Counted from the stretch's first letter, positions 1-12,559 are shown. The stretch: 64,000 bases of DNA from Drosophila persimilis (GCF_003286085.1 NW_020825340.1:1054001-1118000); one strand, 5' to 3'. Numbers and translations are program-made. Notes: a model not told the origin generated them from the letters alone.

Positions 1-3000
1 CTCGTTTGTGGCAAGCAGTGCGCCGCAGGCGAACGAAACGTACCTCAGGTGGTGGCATGACTCAGGAGCACCACTCCCTAGCCTCTCAAATCAAGGACTT
101 ACCCATCTTACTCATCCCTTACCTATGCCTGTTCATCTTTGCAGCGCCCAACTGCCCGCCCGTGCCACACGGCTGCTCAACCGCTCCAGGCTCCAGGACC
201 AGCAGCTGACGGGCCACGATTCGGACAACAGCCTGAGGTCCACCCACAGCGGAGGAGCTGCAGCAGCGGTCCAGCGCAAGCGGAGCACGGCTAATTCACG
301 CGCCTCGACGGCCTCGTCCACGTCCAGTCTGCCGCGCCAGCGCCAGCCGCAGAGGCAGCAGCAGCAGCAGCAGCAGCAGCCAGGTGGCACCGCCTCGGGT
401 GGCCTACGACGAGTGCGCGGGCTGGGAAGCGGCGAGCTGCACAGCTCATCGGACGACCTGATGTTGTATGACAAGTCCTTCCGGAATGCCATGATCCAGG
501 ATGTGCTGCAGTTCAAGAAGCAGCTGCTGCGACTGCGGCGCATCCTTCAGGAGGTGAGTGCAGGGCAGGGCAGTGCATCAATTTCCTTGTAGAGCTGTTT
601 ATGATTTCGTTTCCATTTCATCCATGGCACCAATCCATTCCCAACAATCAACCACAAAACACTCCAATCACTTGCACAATTCTTAGGACACTGAGTTTGA
701 TTTGAAAGGGGTACGTTTTTATTTTCATTTCGTTCGGAGACTTTTTTAGGCAGCCCTATAATGGTATGCGGAATACTTCAGTGACCCTGTTGGACATTTC
801 TTTTGCAGACGGAAACCCTCAATCCATTCGAGAACGACAATCTACAATTGTTTGCCGCCTGCGGACTGGACAGCAAGCAGCTGAATGACATCGATCTGGC
901 CAGTTTGACCTCGTCCACGACGGAGGATCCCTTGCAGGAACTATCGGATCTACGTAGACAGGTGGTTTACCTTCAGGTATTTGCACGTTTTTTGCATTTC
1001 GTTCGCCCGATAAGCTCTGGACCGCCACAAAACCAAACAATACCAAACCAAATCGATTCGAAAGCAGGACACTCTCATACTATTGTATTGTATTCTCTAT
1101 TGCTGTTGTTCTTTAATGTTTATTAGATACATGGAAACTATCTATCCTCCATGTGGCATGTAAAATACATACTATGAAAAATCCAGAAGGAATACCTAAT
1201 ATACTACTATCTCTTTGCTTATTTGTAAATCTATTATCTTATATACTATATAGATGTATGTACCTACCTATATGCTATTCTGCACCTTGATTTTGAAACT
1301 CAGAACACACTCGGAGACATAGTACAGTCATTCAGTTGAAAGTTTACGGAGTTGTCTTTAGCTGTTGTTGTGATTGATAGACATGCTTTGATTGACTGAC
1401 TGTGGCATACATATGTACATATGCAGTACATAAGTAATACACACACAAAACAATGGAACAATCAAAGCATGACTGTCCAAAAAAGAAGCCAAGATATGCC
1501 TAGCAATTTATACTCGTATAGATATGATTTTTACACACTCTCTGGCTTAGTTATAAATACAATATCTTGTATCTGCTAGTGACCTTTTATGCCTCGCTCC
1601 ACAAGACCGAACTGACATTTACGTATCTCTCTCCCTCTCTCTCTCTCTCTTTATATTCCTCTCTGCCTGTTGTCTAATGTGTGGCAGGGTCAAGTCGATG
1701 ATCGTGATCGCACTATACGCCTGCAGCGCGATCTCATCGAGCAACTGGAGGCCGAGAAGAGGCAACAGGCCGGCGGCACTGGCAGCGGCTGCGGCTACGG
1801 CGGCGATGCCAGCAAGGAGCTCATCAGCATGGCCACCCAGACGGAGCGGGTAAGCAGATCTCCCCTCCATGTACTTATAGATACCTAACAATGATATGTG
1901 TGTTGCACAACAAAAACAATTGACTAACCGAAAGCTGTCGAATATTTCTATTTCAATTCCGATTCCACTTTCACAGACACGACCACTTGCCATTGGTGCG
2001 GAGGGTTTGTCCAGGTAGGCCCAAGACAATTCATGTTTTCTATCTTTCTATCTTTGTATCTTTTGAATTTCCCATTTTCAATTTTCAATTTTCGGTTGTA
2101 TATTTTGGTATTTTTGTAATTTTTTTCGTCATATTTGGGGCCTTTCATCAGACCACAAAAGCCGCAGCTGGGGCAGGGGCCGCAGCTTAACAAAACTAAT
2201 ACAAAACGATGCCGGCTGCTGCTGTCTGCAGGCTGCTGCTGCTTTAATGGTGGCTTGGAGTCTCGGTTTCGGCTTCGGCTTCAGCTTCAGCTTCATGGTC
2301 CGTTGGTGGCATGCAAATCAGTTTGGCCACTTTCCGGCTGCCGGCTGTTGACGTTAATGGCAACAAATTGCAATTGGAGCAGTCTAATTAGACTGGATTC
2401 AGCCAGCAGTAGCCAAAGCCGAAGCTGCAACAGCAGCAGGAGGTGGAATTTTCCATTTTGCAATTAACTAACAATAGACCCACTTTAGACCCTATTCGCA
2501 AAGCCTTACCCCATGATTAACCAATGTGCATCTCTCTCTCTCTCTCTCTCTCTTTTGTAATGCCTCCCATGGAATACACACACCCCCCCCAAAACAAAAA
2601 CAAAAAACACTTACATATCTAACCACTTTCCACACTCTATCTCAACCGCAATAAATATATATATATAGACTACAATTTGGGGAGCCACAGGTATTATTTT
2701 GTGATTTCATACTAGCCATCATTGTGCTCAGTGCCATCAATCTGTTATGTATCCTACACCTAAGCTACAACTGTCTGGACAATTGTAATTCATGCACTTG
2801 ATCTAATCATCCAAAGCATTAACTAATCAAACCCTAACTAAGAGAAAAACTAAGAAGTGAAATCTAAGCTTTAATCTAAGATCTAAGATAGATATACGAA
2901 AAGTATACACAAAAGATAGCCCCTAGCTAGTGTTCTAAGCAATCGTTACTAATTGTCACTGAAAATTTAACACTGTTTGTGAAAAATTGTAATTGCATGC

Positions 3001-3899
3001 GGCAATTAAATAGAGTCCCAAGGTAAAGCAAACCAGCAACTAACCAAAAACTTCGAAGAGACGAGGAGGGATGGCAGTCGGAAGTACCAGATCAATCATG
3101 AATGAAGAACCTGGGGAGTTTCAGCCACTCAAGGCATTCCAAAGCAGATTGAAGACATTCTCGCAAGTCCAACTCCAACACATTTCCGACTGGCATCCAC
3201 TCTTCTCTTCGTTCCGTAGACAGCTCTTGTGGCATATCCAAAACAAAGAATTTCCTTCAATAAAACCAACGTATCATGTGGAAACAGCACACTAATCCTG
3301 CCCTCTCTGTTCGCAGAAGTAAGCCCGAATATACCAGTTATACCACACACTTTCCGATGCTCCACTTGCACGACTCCACGCTGGCCGCCACCACCATCAT
3401 TCGCCATCACCAGAACCACCACCAGGAGAAGGAGCAGCCCACGTCCGCGCCCACGGCCACGGGCGCCGGCACTAGCCAGTGTCCGACCCTGAGCCAGACC
3501 CGCCGCCACACCATCATCTCCACGACGCTGACCAACTACAACCAGCAGCTGGCTGCAGCTGCCTCTTATCCGGGCACGCCGCGACGCGCTTCCATCGGTT
3601 GGGACACGGCGGAGGCGGCCACCCGCAATGCCAACACCTACAAGCCCGTTCGAATAACGCTGATCGGGGATCCGTTGCCCCTGCAGAATGGCAGCAGCAA
3701 GTCATCGCTATCGTTGCCCGGATCCGTTGCCGCGCAGAGCCATCTCCATGCACAGAACGGGGTAAAGATGCGGTATCCGAATGGCAGCTGCCAGAGCGCC
3801 AAAATGAAGACCAGCAACGGACACCACGGGGCGAGTGCACACTATCAGCCGTTGTACAACAGCAACAAGATGACAAGCCCAACCGTAACTATAGTCTGA
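1..3899 (+). CDS. Serine-rich coiled-coil protein, 3' part (5' end outside window)
   Basis: Exons read as 1-48 (partial), 145-553, 809-976, 1688-1849, 1977-2014 and 3317-3899; all junctions have GT-AG signals and matching phase, and the stop is TGA at 3897-3899. The protein has a Ser/Arg/Gln-rich stretch with a polyQ run (CAG repeat about 353-380). A predicted coiled-coil core follows (FKKQLLRLRRILQ, then LSDLRRQVVYLQGQVDDRD), ending in a glycine-rich linker. The C-terminal tail is low in complexity, rich in His/Ser/Thr, and contains PVRITLIGDP. The spacing of the coiled-coil blocks reminded me of the CCSER/FAM190 family, but this is a weak resemblance and I give no symbol. The introns hold CT-rich microsatellites (1627-1652, 2530-2552). 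The start and most of the N-terminus lie upstream of the window. Function unknown. Confidence 0.75.
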
Positions 3900-4945
3900 T
3901 TTAGATACCAGTTTCTTCGGACTCCGATCGCCCCGAATATCTCCCCGCCCCCCAAAAAAAAAATTATTTTGCCGACGCAAGCAAGTCTTAAGATTAAACA
4001 GCTCCAAACATAAAGAAACCTTATACAATATACATATAATAATTAGTGAATGACGATGATGATTCTTGATTCTTACCATAGTTGGGTTTTATAAATGGAA
4101 AACGATCTGGAAGTGCAGTTAGAAATGCAGTTTGGATACACCGAAATATACTTGAATATTAACCATATATATGTAGCATGTATATCCTTTGCTTCAATAT
4201 AAACTAAGATCGATATTCTGGCTTAGTTTTTGACTTCCAATCTTGGCCTCCAGTTAAACGAGACGATTATAAGCACAAATATAGAAACAGAAACCTGTGC
4301 GATTAGTGGAATATATACCTTACAAATCTATATATATATACATATATTTTTTTTTAATACATATTTACCTATATATTATAATAGATTTATACTCCTAAAC
4401 AGATATTGAAGTACATAGATACCAACTTCTTATTGTTAATTTTGTTGCCTAAGTTTTAGTCTAAGTTAGAGAGTTTTTCCTGGTTTAACTTCCTTGTATT
4501 TTGTATTATATGTACTATGACCTAATGATTACCACTCGCAGCATGCGGCAGCAAAAATGGAAAGAAAATACACACTCACACAATCAATTTTTTTTGTTTT
4601 TGTTTTTCCTACAAGAGCACAATAATATAATATAACATAATCGTAAAGTAATTATCCAAAAACGTATTATGTAAACCCAATATTGTATACTCGTACCGTA
4701 CTGTATGTAAACCACTTGCTAAGCCTATTAAAAAGTTATAGAGAGTACCTATCAATAGAGAAAGATAAACAAAACATAGTGTGGTTTTCATCCTCATCCT
4801 CAGCAGGCGGCACTCAGCTGTGGAGTGTCCGGCCCCTGGGCCGGTGACGCGCCAAACCGGCTTTGACTCTCCCCGAACTCTGTCTCTGGGTAAACTGGAT
4901 TTGCATTCCCATTTGCATTCTGCGGTTGTTCTTATCATCGCTTGA
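3900..4945. other. 3' UTR and intergenic AT-rich stretch
   Basis: This lies between the coiled-coil gene stop and the LRR gene start. It is AT-rich, with short poly-A runs (3953-3963) and TA microsatellites (4329-4350), and probably holds the 3' UTR of the upstream gene and the short promoter of the LRR gene. I see no coding signal. Confidence 0.5.
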
Positions 4946-6932
4946 ATGAGGTTTCAGTTGTGGCCAAACTGTGGAGCAGGAATGTTGGTGAATGCCAATT
5001 GGGTTTTGTCCGCTCTGTGGCTCTGCTGCAGGGGCTTCCCCCAGGTCGGGGCTCTTCCCTGCCGGACTCTGGCCTGGCGCAGCTTCGAGTGTCGTGAATT
5101 AGCCAGTCTGCAGGATCTGTCTGATGTGGGGGCCGAAAACTGGCATTCATTGGCGGTGAGAAATGAACGCACAGAACTGGCCCTAGACTCAGGTAAGCGA
5201 TTCACGATGACTAGTAGACCCGCACACACAAACATCTCACCGCTTCCCCTGCAGACACAAGCGTCGAGTATTTGGCCAATCTGGTCGAGTTGGATCTATC
5301 TGCAGTCCAACAACTGAATCTACACACCCAGGGCTTCTCCCTTTTGCCCAATCTGCGGCACTTAAACATCAGCGGCAGCGGTCTGGGCGAGCTCCATGGC
5401 AGCCACTTTGCGGTTGAGTCAGCGCTGCAGCACCTCGATGCCAGCCACAACCGCCTGGAGCTGCTCACAAAGGACGTCCTCGGCAATCTGCGCAAATTGA
5501 TTTATGCCAATTTCTCACACAATGCCCTCACCGGCTGCGAGCTGCCCCACTTACCGCTGCTCAATCGTCTGGATCTTAGCCACAATCGACTGGTTAATGT
5601 CAGCTTCGGTGTCTGCCCCCAACTGCAGCAGCTGTTGCTCCACGAAAATCGCCTGGCACAGGTGAGTCAGCAGAATCTGGTGGGTTTGCTCATCGAATCG
5701 AACGTATCCGACAATCATTTGTGTATTTAGCTGTGGGATTTGATCTAGTCAATTACCCATGTTGGCCCTTGGCCTGGAGAGGGGATCTACCCTTACTTTT
5801 TGAGGGAGGAAAGCTATAACAGGGGATTCTGAGAAAACCATATTACTAACACTCGATCCCAAGTCATGCTGTCTGAATTAACTCTTCTTTCTAGTTGGAT
5901 GTAAGTGCTTTTCGTGGTCTGCATGGTCTGCTGGAGCTGCAGCTCAGTGGCAACCGATTGACCTGTATTGCCCAGGAAACGTTTCTGCCGCTCAACCAGC
6001 TGCGAGTGCTGAACCTTTCGCACAATGCACTCGATGCCCTGCGTCCCAGTGTCTTCGGAGCCGCCCAAAACTTTGTGCTGAATCTGCAGCAGCTGGATCT
6101 GGCTGGGAACCACATACGACTGCTCTTTGACAACCAATTCAGGGTGTTGCCTCGACTGCAGGCGTTGGATTTGTCCAGGAATAGCATTGCCAGCCTGAGC
6201 AGCGGCCACTTTGTGGGTCTTGGATCACTGCGCAAGCTGTATCTGCAGTCCAACGATATACTGGAGATCAAGCCAGGAGCATTTGCGGCATTGGCCAACC
6301 TGGACACTTTGGATCTGTCGCGCAACAGCCTGGAGTACTTCGAGGAGCAGGCCTTTGGGGGCAACACATTGACGCGATTGCGCAAGCTCAACCTGAACGC
6401 CAATCGTCTGAAGCGCCTGCATCCGCTGGCCTTGTCCTCGCTACCCTTCCTGGAGTACCTGTCGCTGGGCCACAATGAGCTGCGATCCCTGGACGTGCGC
6501 ATGTTTGCACCCATGCGGCATCTGCAGAAACTCCATCTGGGTCACAATTTGCTGGAAGAGATCGGCCCCGATGTAATGGACTGCCTGAGCAGCGTCATGG
6601 AGCTACTTATCGACAACAACAAACTCACTTTTCTGGTTGCTTTGAACGACACCTTTCCCAGTCTGAATCGCATTGCGATCGAGGGGAATCCCTGGCAGTG
6701 CACCTGCTTTGTGGAGCTCCAACAGTGGCTGACTTCCAAGAGGGTGACGTATTTGCGGGAGAACACTGGCTACTACAAGGGAGAGCGTCCTCTCTGCGTC
6801 GTCACGGCGGTGGATTACTGTATCCAGAATTTGCAGGCCGCACGCCGCCAGAAGATTCACGCCGATTTCGAGGTGGAGCAGGAGGACACAGATGCCTTCG
6901 ATGAAGACGATGCCAGTGCAGCAGTAGACTGA
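4946..6932 (+). CDS. Secreted leucine-rich-repeat protein
   Basis: Three exons, 4946-5192, 5255-5661 and 5895-6932, encode 563 aa; the phases (1 then 0) agree. A hydrophobic stretch near residues 13-35 (MLVNANWVLSALWLCC) looks like a signal peptide, so translation may also start at Met13. A Cys-containing N-cap precedes about 15 LRRs of the LxxLxLxxNxL type. A Cys-rich C-terminal cap (NPWQCTCF...PLCVV...YC) follows, then an acidic tail (EVEQEDTDAFDEDD). I see no transmembrane segment or Toll/TIR domain after the cap, so a secreted or matrix protein is more likely than a receptor. It matches my memory of the LRR gene CG6749 next to ATPsynB in melanogaster; ligand and role are unknown. It is convergent with ATPsynB, 251 bp apart. 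Confidence 0.88.
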
Positions 6933-7183
6933 TACCAAACATAAGCGCAACATTGCGTACACATGTGCTTACACATGCTTACATATTCACAGAAAAAAAA
7001 GATATTAATTTTAAACAGCATCCATTTCTTGAACTAAACGACAATTTCATTAAGAATGTTTTCAGACACAGTGGATGTATTGCGTGTAATAGATATATGT
7101 ATCATTGTTCGGGCATTGTAATGTGTGTTTCCGGCGATCGACTTTGTTTAAATGTACAAATTAGCAACTAAAACTCGAGTCGT

Positions 7184-8236
7184 TTAAGCGGTCTTGACGC
7201 GCAGGGCCAGGGCGCTCAGATCGGCAATGCACTTGTTGAGAGTCTCCTTCTCCTGCTGGGGCGAGATGCTGGCCAGCACATTGGTGGTAATCCAGTTAAC
7301 CATGTGTTTCTGGTTAAGGCGACGCTCAACGTGACGGCACTCCACCTGGTAGTCCAAGCGACGCTTGACCTCGGAGTAGACGTTCATGGCGCGCTCGCGG
7401 AAGGCGGCCTCCAACTGCAATGCAATGTTCTCCTTCTTGGCATCCATCAGGAGCAAGGCACCATCAGCGCGCCATTGCTCCTTTTTCTCGGCCTCGATGG
7501 CATCGGAAAGAACTTTGAGCTCGGCCTCGCGGCCCTCCTTCCACTCGCTTTCGATTTTCTACAGTGAATTATTGATTAGTGATCCTGACCCGAGTTGGAC
7601 GTTTAATTGTCTGAACTTACATCGATCTCACCATCAGCCCACTTGGCAATCACTGGGCCAAGTTTCTTCACAGCAATAACGGCCATGATGCCCAGCGACA
7701 GGCCGCTGTAGTATTCGTGCTCCATGACGTAGATTTCCTTGGAGCACAGGTAGGTGATCAGACCCACGCCGAATGTGTAGGGACCCGTGACACCGGTCTT
7801 GTTGTAGAAGAACTGGAACCATTCCTCTGGCACGAAGCCCAGTCGCACCTTGCCGGGATGTTCGGGGCGCTGGCGGCGCTCGATGGATCCGCTGCCAGAC
7901 TGACCAGCGGCGGCAGCAGCCGACCGGGTGACGGCCACGGCCAATGGGCGCTGGGCTGCAAGACGATTGACACCAATTAGTATTTTCATATAATAAGTTA
8001 TTGATAACCACATCCTAGAATGTTTGCGAAAACTATACATAATTCTACGTTTGCACTGCGAGGGTGATTACATAAACCACGATGTCCGTCGTTTTTGCAG
8101 TGCCGTAACAATTTTCACGGTCGCGTGCAGCGGCTTGTTATGTACACACCAATTAAACTATACTATGTCGCGGGGTTTGTGGTATTCTGCACTATATTTG
8201 GAGTTTACCTGTAAGTAGGGCAGCTCTGGAGAACAT
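7184..8236 (-). CDS. ATPsynB: Mitochondrial ATP synthase subunit b (Fo peripheral stalk)
   Basis: Exons 8209-8236 (28 nt, ATG at 8236), 7621-7955 and 7184-7558 give 245 aa. The short first exon (MFSRAALLT) joins in phase 1 to a mitochondrial presequence rich in Ala and Arg (AQRPLAVAVTRSAAAAAG). The mature protein follows: PEHPGKVRLGFVPEEWF, then the membrane region (TGPYTFGVGLITYLCS and SLGIMAVIAVKKLGPVI). A long charged helix reaching the C-terminus (EKETLNKCIADLSALALRVKTA) forms the peripheral stalk holding F1 to Fo in the inner membrane. An ATG-less in-frame extension of the second exon reaches 8040, but the presequence-bearing splice fits the fly family far better. A family A repeat begins about 70 bp upstream of the ATG. 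Confidence 0.96.
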
Positions 8237-8302
8237 TTTTTCAATTCTGTTTTCGAATTAAAATATCCCGATCAGACGATTGGTTGTGTGTGACAGTTTA
8301 GC

Positions 8303-8625
8303 TAAGCAGTGTGACAGCAGATTTTTCGATATGAAATACGGTCTGCCCCTCAGAAATATATCGAAATATACGGTCTCATTTTAAAAATATACCGTAAATA
8401 TACTGACGAATTCAAGTTCTATTGAACATATGTAGTTTAGCTGGGCAGTGTAACAGCAGATTTTTTGATAAATATATACGGTCTCATTTAAAAAATATAC
8501 CGTAAATATACCGACGAATTCTAGTTCTGTTGTACGAATTCCTCGTTTTTGATATTCCTTCGAATATTACTTGCTATATAGATCTCTCAGCCCTGCCCAC
8601 ATAATTTTATCCAATAAATGAATCT
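8303..8625. repeat. Dispersed repeat family A, two partial tandem copies
   Basis: Copy 1 is about 8303-8437 and copy 2 about 8438-8625. Both open with a CAGTGTGACAGC-like block (the second as CAGTGTAACAGC), then ATACGGTC, several ATATACCGTAAATATAC motifs and GAATTCAAGTTCT or GAATTCTAGTTCT. Copy 2 continues into TTCCTCGTTTTTGATATTCC, the TATATAGAT block and CCCACATAATTTTAT. The same order of blocks recurs at 12262, 16058 and 56818. Confidence 0.8.
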
Positions 8626-8972
8626 ATTTTTTACTTGAATGGTTTATTTTAAACACTTACTTCAATTGGATCTTGTCTAAAAAAGGTTTCAGCAGAATAG
8701 GTCAAACCAAAAAAACAGTTTGTAGCGAAATAGGTCAAACAAAACAAACGAAAGAGGATAGTCGTTCATATTGCTCAATTTAGAGATTTCGTTCTATATT
8801 ACTAGCTAGCTAGGATCTCAACCATGAAAATATAGTTTTAACCGATAATCTAATCAATTTTATACACGGATAGTTAATTTTAAGAACTCATCATTTTTGG
8901 ATTGCTCATAAAATAAGGTTTAAGCAAAAAAGATCAACACCAATATGGAGAAAAGTATTTTTTTATTACATA

Positions 8973-9168
8973 GTAACTACACATTAGCTACATTCTAACT
9001 ACATTTGTATGTAAACATCAAAAGCGACACCTGAATGGGAAATGTGTACGTTGACAAGCCCCATGGAAGCGCCAGTGTGAAAAACTACACAATAACTACA
9101 CATTCGGTACATTCTAACTACATTGGTATGTAGTTATCGAAAGCGACACCTGAATGGGAAATGTATTA
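8973..9168. repeat. Direct repeat of about 75 bp
   Basis: Units at about 8973-9050 and 9094-9168 share AACTACACATT, TACATTCTAACTACATT, a GTATGTA block and AAGCGACACCTGAATGGGAA with few mismatches. They are 121 bp apart, which suggests an internal duplication within transposon-derived sequence. Confidence 0.75.
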
Positions 9169-9237
9169 CAAGTTTGGACATTGTCATTCACATATAAGGT
9201 CAGATATATACCCTACAATTTTCGAAATGTACCGGTG

Positions 9238-9315
9238 CAAAAAAAAGAGCTTAGCCCACTTAAACCTCCTCTATTTAAACAAGCGAACAACTTGATTTAA
9301 GCCGCGGAAAATACT
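9238..9315 (-). repeat. Dispersed repeat family B, fragment
   Basis: The plus strand reads AGCTTAGCCCACTTAAACC, then CAACTTGATTTAAGCCGCGG. This is the diagnostic end of the family also seen at 12560, 16672, 20778 and 63128. Confidence 0.7.
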
Positions 9316-10394
9316 ACTGCATGAAAATGCTCCTTGTGTACATATATATTCTTTCTCTTTCCTTATAAGTTACCAAGTTATCTTGGAGTGTATTTTAAAA
9401 CCCACGGCACTTGTTTTACATCACTGCTGCTGCACGCGGGTGATTCAAATATGCATTCATTTATATATGTAAATACATTTTCTTCAGAACAAATTTTTCA
9501 TTTCATAACTTTACAAGTTTTTATTTAAAAATATTACAATTTGCTAAATAAATTGTGCCTAAAATAATATGTATTAGCTGCGAAACAAGTTGCATTAAAA
9601 TACTTTTACAAAATACTATAGAAACAGCGAACAGAGTTTTGATAGGTTTTGTGTTGTTGTTGGGTTGTTTTATGATTGGATGCTACATATAAAGTATTCG
9701 CTTCTCGTTCTCAGTTCAAAGCTATTTTCGTGCAGATTCCATAATTTAAGCATTAAAGCATGAGCATCTTTGTTGTTGGTTTTCGCTAAACTAAATGACT
9801 GTCTTGTGCGTGGAACTAACCAAAAATAAAAAAAAATAATAGTAAAACGTACAAAGAAACATACATACACACATTAAATAGTATATGGAATATGTCCAAA
9901 ACAGAAAGTATCAAAATCACTTGCGCGCCATGGGCAAACGGTTACAGCAGCATTTAAACATTATAAGACTATTTACAGCATTGAACAAATATCATTTAAA
10001 ACGTAATAATACACATATAAAATTATCTTTACATCTTTCAACTTATGCTCCTTTCTCTAGTTGTTTTTTAGTTCTTCTCTCTTTTTTGTTATTCTATTTT
10101 GTATAAAAACGAAATGATCTGCATACCTGCATATTGCCTAACATTTATAATGAAGGTGTATTGTATTGTATGGGGGCGGTGTGTGTGTGTGTGTGGGTGT
10201 GTGCGATTGTGTGCAATTATATATGTGTATATATGCTCAACATGCTCAGCAGAATGACATAACATAATGAATGCTATGCCCGATTATGCTGACGCAGAAT
10301 TAGAATTGAAAGTGTTTGTTTTGTTTGTGACGCGGAAGAATGCCTTTTGTGGTTGTCCAGTCGCGTTGCAGTCAGTCCTTGGTCCTGTCTTGCC

Positions 10395-11813
10395 TCATTC
10401 AATGAAGTTAAATCGCATCAGCAGCTTGTGGTAGAACCAACGCACCACCTGCTGCACACGGGAAGCCATCCACACACAGAGGGTGCTGGTGTGACGCACC
10501 TTGGTGGCGTAGTGCTTGATGTGATCTGTGCGGCAAGAGTTAAGAGGGCAACCAAAAGTAGAGGGAAACCATAAACATAAAAATCAAACAAGCAATACAG
10601 TAAAAGCATTTTGAAAAAGGATATAGTAGTGTCCAAGGTGGATGGCCTCCGTTTATGTAGTTCACGTAGGTGAAGCCGTCCTTGCCCTTGCCCCGTATGT
10701 TGTAGTAGTAGGGCAGGAACGAGTGTAGCGTGAATCTAAAATAGGGCAAGGCGTTAATAAGCGGAGAACACGCACACGACAGCTCTGCTCTACCTACCTT
10801 CGCTTTTCATAGAAAAATATGGCAGGTTGGTTAGTGGTCAGCGTGTGCAGGAAGATTGCCTTCACCGAGTGCCGTTCGACCGTCGTCAGGTGGTTCATTA
10901 GGGCATCCAGCAGCAGCGAGCCAATCCCATTGCGTCGATGCGACCGATGCACGCCCAGGGACAAAATGTAGCCCACGTCCGCGGTCCGACCCATCGAGTC
11001 GGGCAATATGCCCTTGTCCTGCATTGGAAAACCGCTCAGCCTGGTGTACAATTCATCACTATCACTCATATTGGCTATTACCTCCTTATTGACATTTCGA
11101 TACGGTTTGATTTCGGCAACAATTAAACCAATTATGGCCAGATTATATACAGCTGCCAGCGCAAAGAAGCGCGTGCTTGAGGTAATATCCTCATACCATG
11201 AGAGTGGATAGTCGATTGGAAACCATTCTTGGCATAGTTGCCGCACCTGCAACGCCCAGCGGGAGCGGGATGGATCGGTAACACAGAAGGATTATCATTC
11301 TTTAAGTCAGACTCAATGGAAAGATTGGATTCGAAAATTTTGCAAACACTTTGGCAACTCACCTCAGTCAGGTCATCGGGCACCAGGAATCTTAGCTGTA
11401 CGTCGTTGGCGGAGCATAGGGGCACATGATCGCAGTCGACGCGTGTAATGTCGTTGCTGGGCGGCGCATTATGTTTGTTGTAGCTGATCGAGCCCCGTTT
11501 CAAATGCCAAAAACCACAAAAAAAAAATGGTTTTCATTTTATGATATATGTATTAGTGCTGAGTAGACGGTCGGGTCGTCGATTTCACTTGCATAATACT
11601 GCGACGAGTGGTGGTGCGGTGCGGCGTCCCGTCAATAGATAAACAAAGCTCCATTCGACGGAAGCCGTGCCGCCACAGAGCGCAACAACACCAAAGTAAT
11701 CTGATTCTTGCGCTGTCGGCTATGGGCTGCGTAAAGCGACCCCATTTAGGGACGGCACCGATGTTACTGTGCACCGTCATCCATACTTATACTCACAGTG
11801 TAAATTGTGCCAT
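10395..11813 (-). CDS. Naa60: N-alpha-acetyltransferase 60 (NatF)
   Basis: Five coding exons: 11797-11813, 11363-11483, 10798-11246, 10625-10735 and 10395-10527, giving 276 aa. NAA60 acetylates N-termini of transmembrane proteins on the Golgi cytosolic face. The GNAT fold is clear: the RRNGIGSLLL acetyl-CoA loop, preceded by VGYILSLGV and followed by IFLHTLTTNQPAIFFYEKR. The family-specific PYYYNIRGKGKDGFTYVNYI and INGGHPPWTLL are present. The C-terminal amphipathic segment (QQVVRWFYHKLLMRFNFIE) fits the membrane anchor. No ATG lies in the larger second exon; the 17-nt first exon (MAQFT) is the only solution I found with donor GTGAGT and correct phase, so the start is the least certain part. 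The last intron is AT-AC, reported separately. Confidence 0.93.
10528..10624 (-). other. U12-type AT-AC intron in Naa60 (97 nt)
   Basis: On the coding strand the intron begins ATATCCTTTTT, the U12 5' splice-site consensus, and ends GCCGCAC. A branch-site match CTCTTAACTC lies about 12 nt before the 3' end. No GT donor exists at this exon edge. Joining CT to A and then GATCAC restores W-T-L-L-D-H-I-K, the sequence expected of the family. Drosophila has only about twenty such introns, and I recall CG18177 among them. Confidence 0.93.
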
Positions 11814-12261
11814 CCTATTGTAACTGGGGGTGCTCCGATGCTGCTGCTGCTCTGTCCAATTAGACCAATTATGTCCATTGGTTGCACCACCGTCACGACC
11901 ACGACCACCGACTGAACAGGTTAAGCGCGGAATTTCGTCCAACGTAGAGTTTTGTGCTATATGGGAGCTCTCTAAAGAGGCATACGGATGGATTGGATTG
12001 GTGCGTGTTTTTGGGTGTGCGCCTAATTGATTTTAATTAAAATTTACATTCGTCTTCGGGGGGAACTGAACCACTTGCTCTCTGCCGATTCTATTGCTTG
12101 CTGGCAACCATCTGAATCTCCGTTATAAAGATAACCAAATCGTTCTGATGCGCTTCTGTGGCATGCCGCTGCTGGTGTCTGCCTTGTCAAATGCCGCATA
12201 TCCTGAAGAAATGCTCCATTTCGTATATTTTATTCGACAAAAAGAATTAACAAAAACAAAA

Positions 12262-12480
12262 CAGCAGTGTGACCGCGGACTTATAAATAAATATACGGTC
12301 CGACCCGCAGAAATATACCACCGTATTTTAAAAATATACCGTAAATATACTGAAGAATTTAAGTTCTATTATACATATTCCTCGATTTTGATAATCCGTT
12401 GAAGATTACTAGCTATCTAGATCTCTCAGCCCTGCCCACATAATTTTATATAATTAATGAATCTATTTTCTACTTGACTG
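12262..12480. repeat. Dispersed repeat family A
   Basis: It begins with CAGTGTGACCGCGGA (12265 on), a reverse-strand match to Ohler motif 1. Next come ATACGGTCCGACC, CAGAAATATACC and AAAAATATACCGTAAATATAC, GAATTTAAGTTCTATTATAC, TTCCTCGATTTTGATAATCC, and CCCACATAATTTTAT near 12437. Confidence 0.85.
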
Positions 12481-12559
12481 GCTTAATTTATATACTTACT
12501 TTGATTTTTTTGCCTCAGTTTTGGTTCCTCAACAACAATATAGCGTCTCGTATGATGCA

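Larger units (their letters stand above)
8237..10394. other. Intergenic: repeats plus Naa60 3' UTR
   Basis: From 8237 to about 9315 the stretch is mostly dispersed repeats, listed separately. From about 9500 to 10394 is AT-rich sequence following the Naa60 stop on the minus strand; minus-strand AATAAA-like signals occur near 9520 (the plus strand reads tttttattta), so a long 3' UTR is likely. A (GT)n tract lies at about 10181-10202. I see no supported coding region. Confidence 0.5.

Noticed and set aside
2671-2692. Possible 22-nt micro-exon in the first gene (acceptor TATATAG, donor GTATTA)
   Set aside because: Inclusion breaks the reading frame between the flanking exons.
11363-11503. Naa60 start at the beginning of this exon's open frame
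   Set aside because: The first codon is TTG and there is no ATG in frame; an upstream 17-nt exon explains the start with correct phase.
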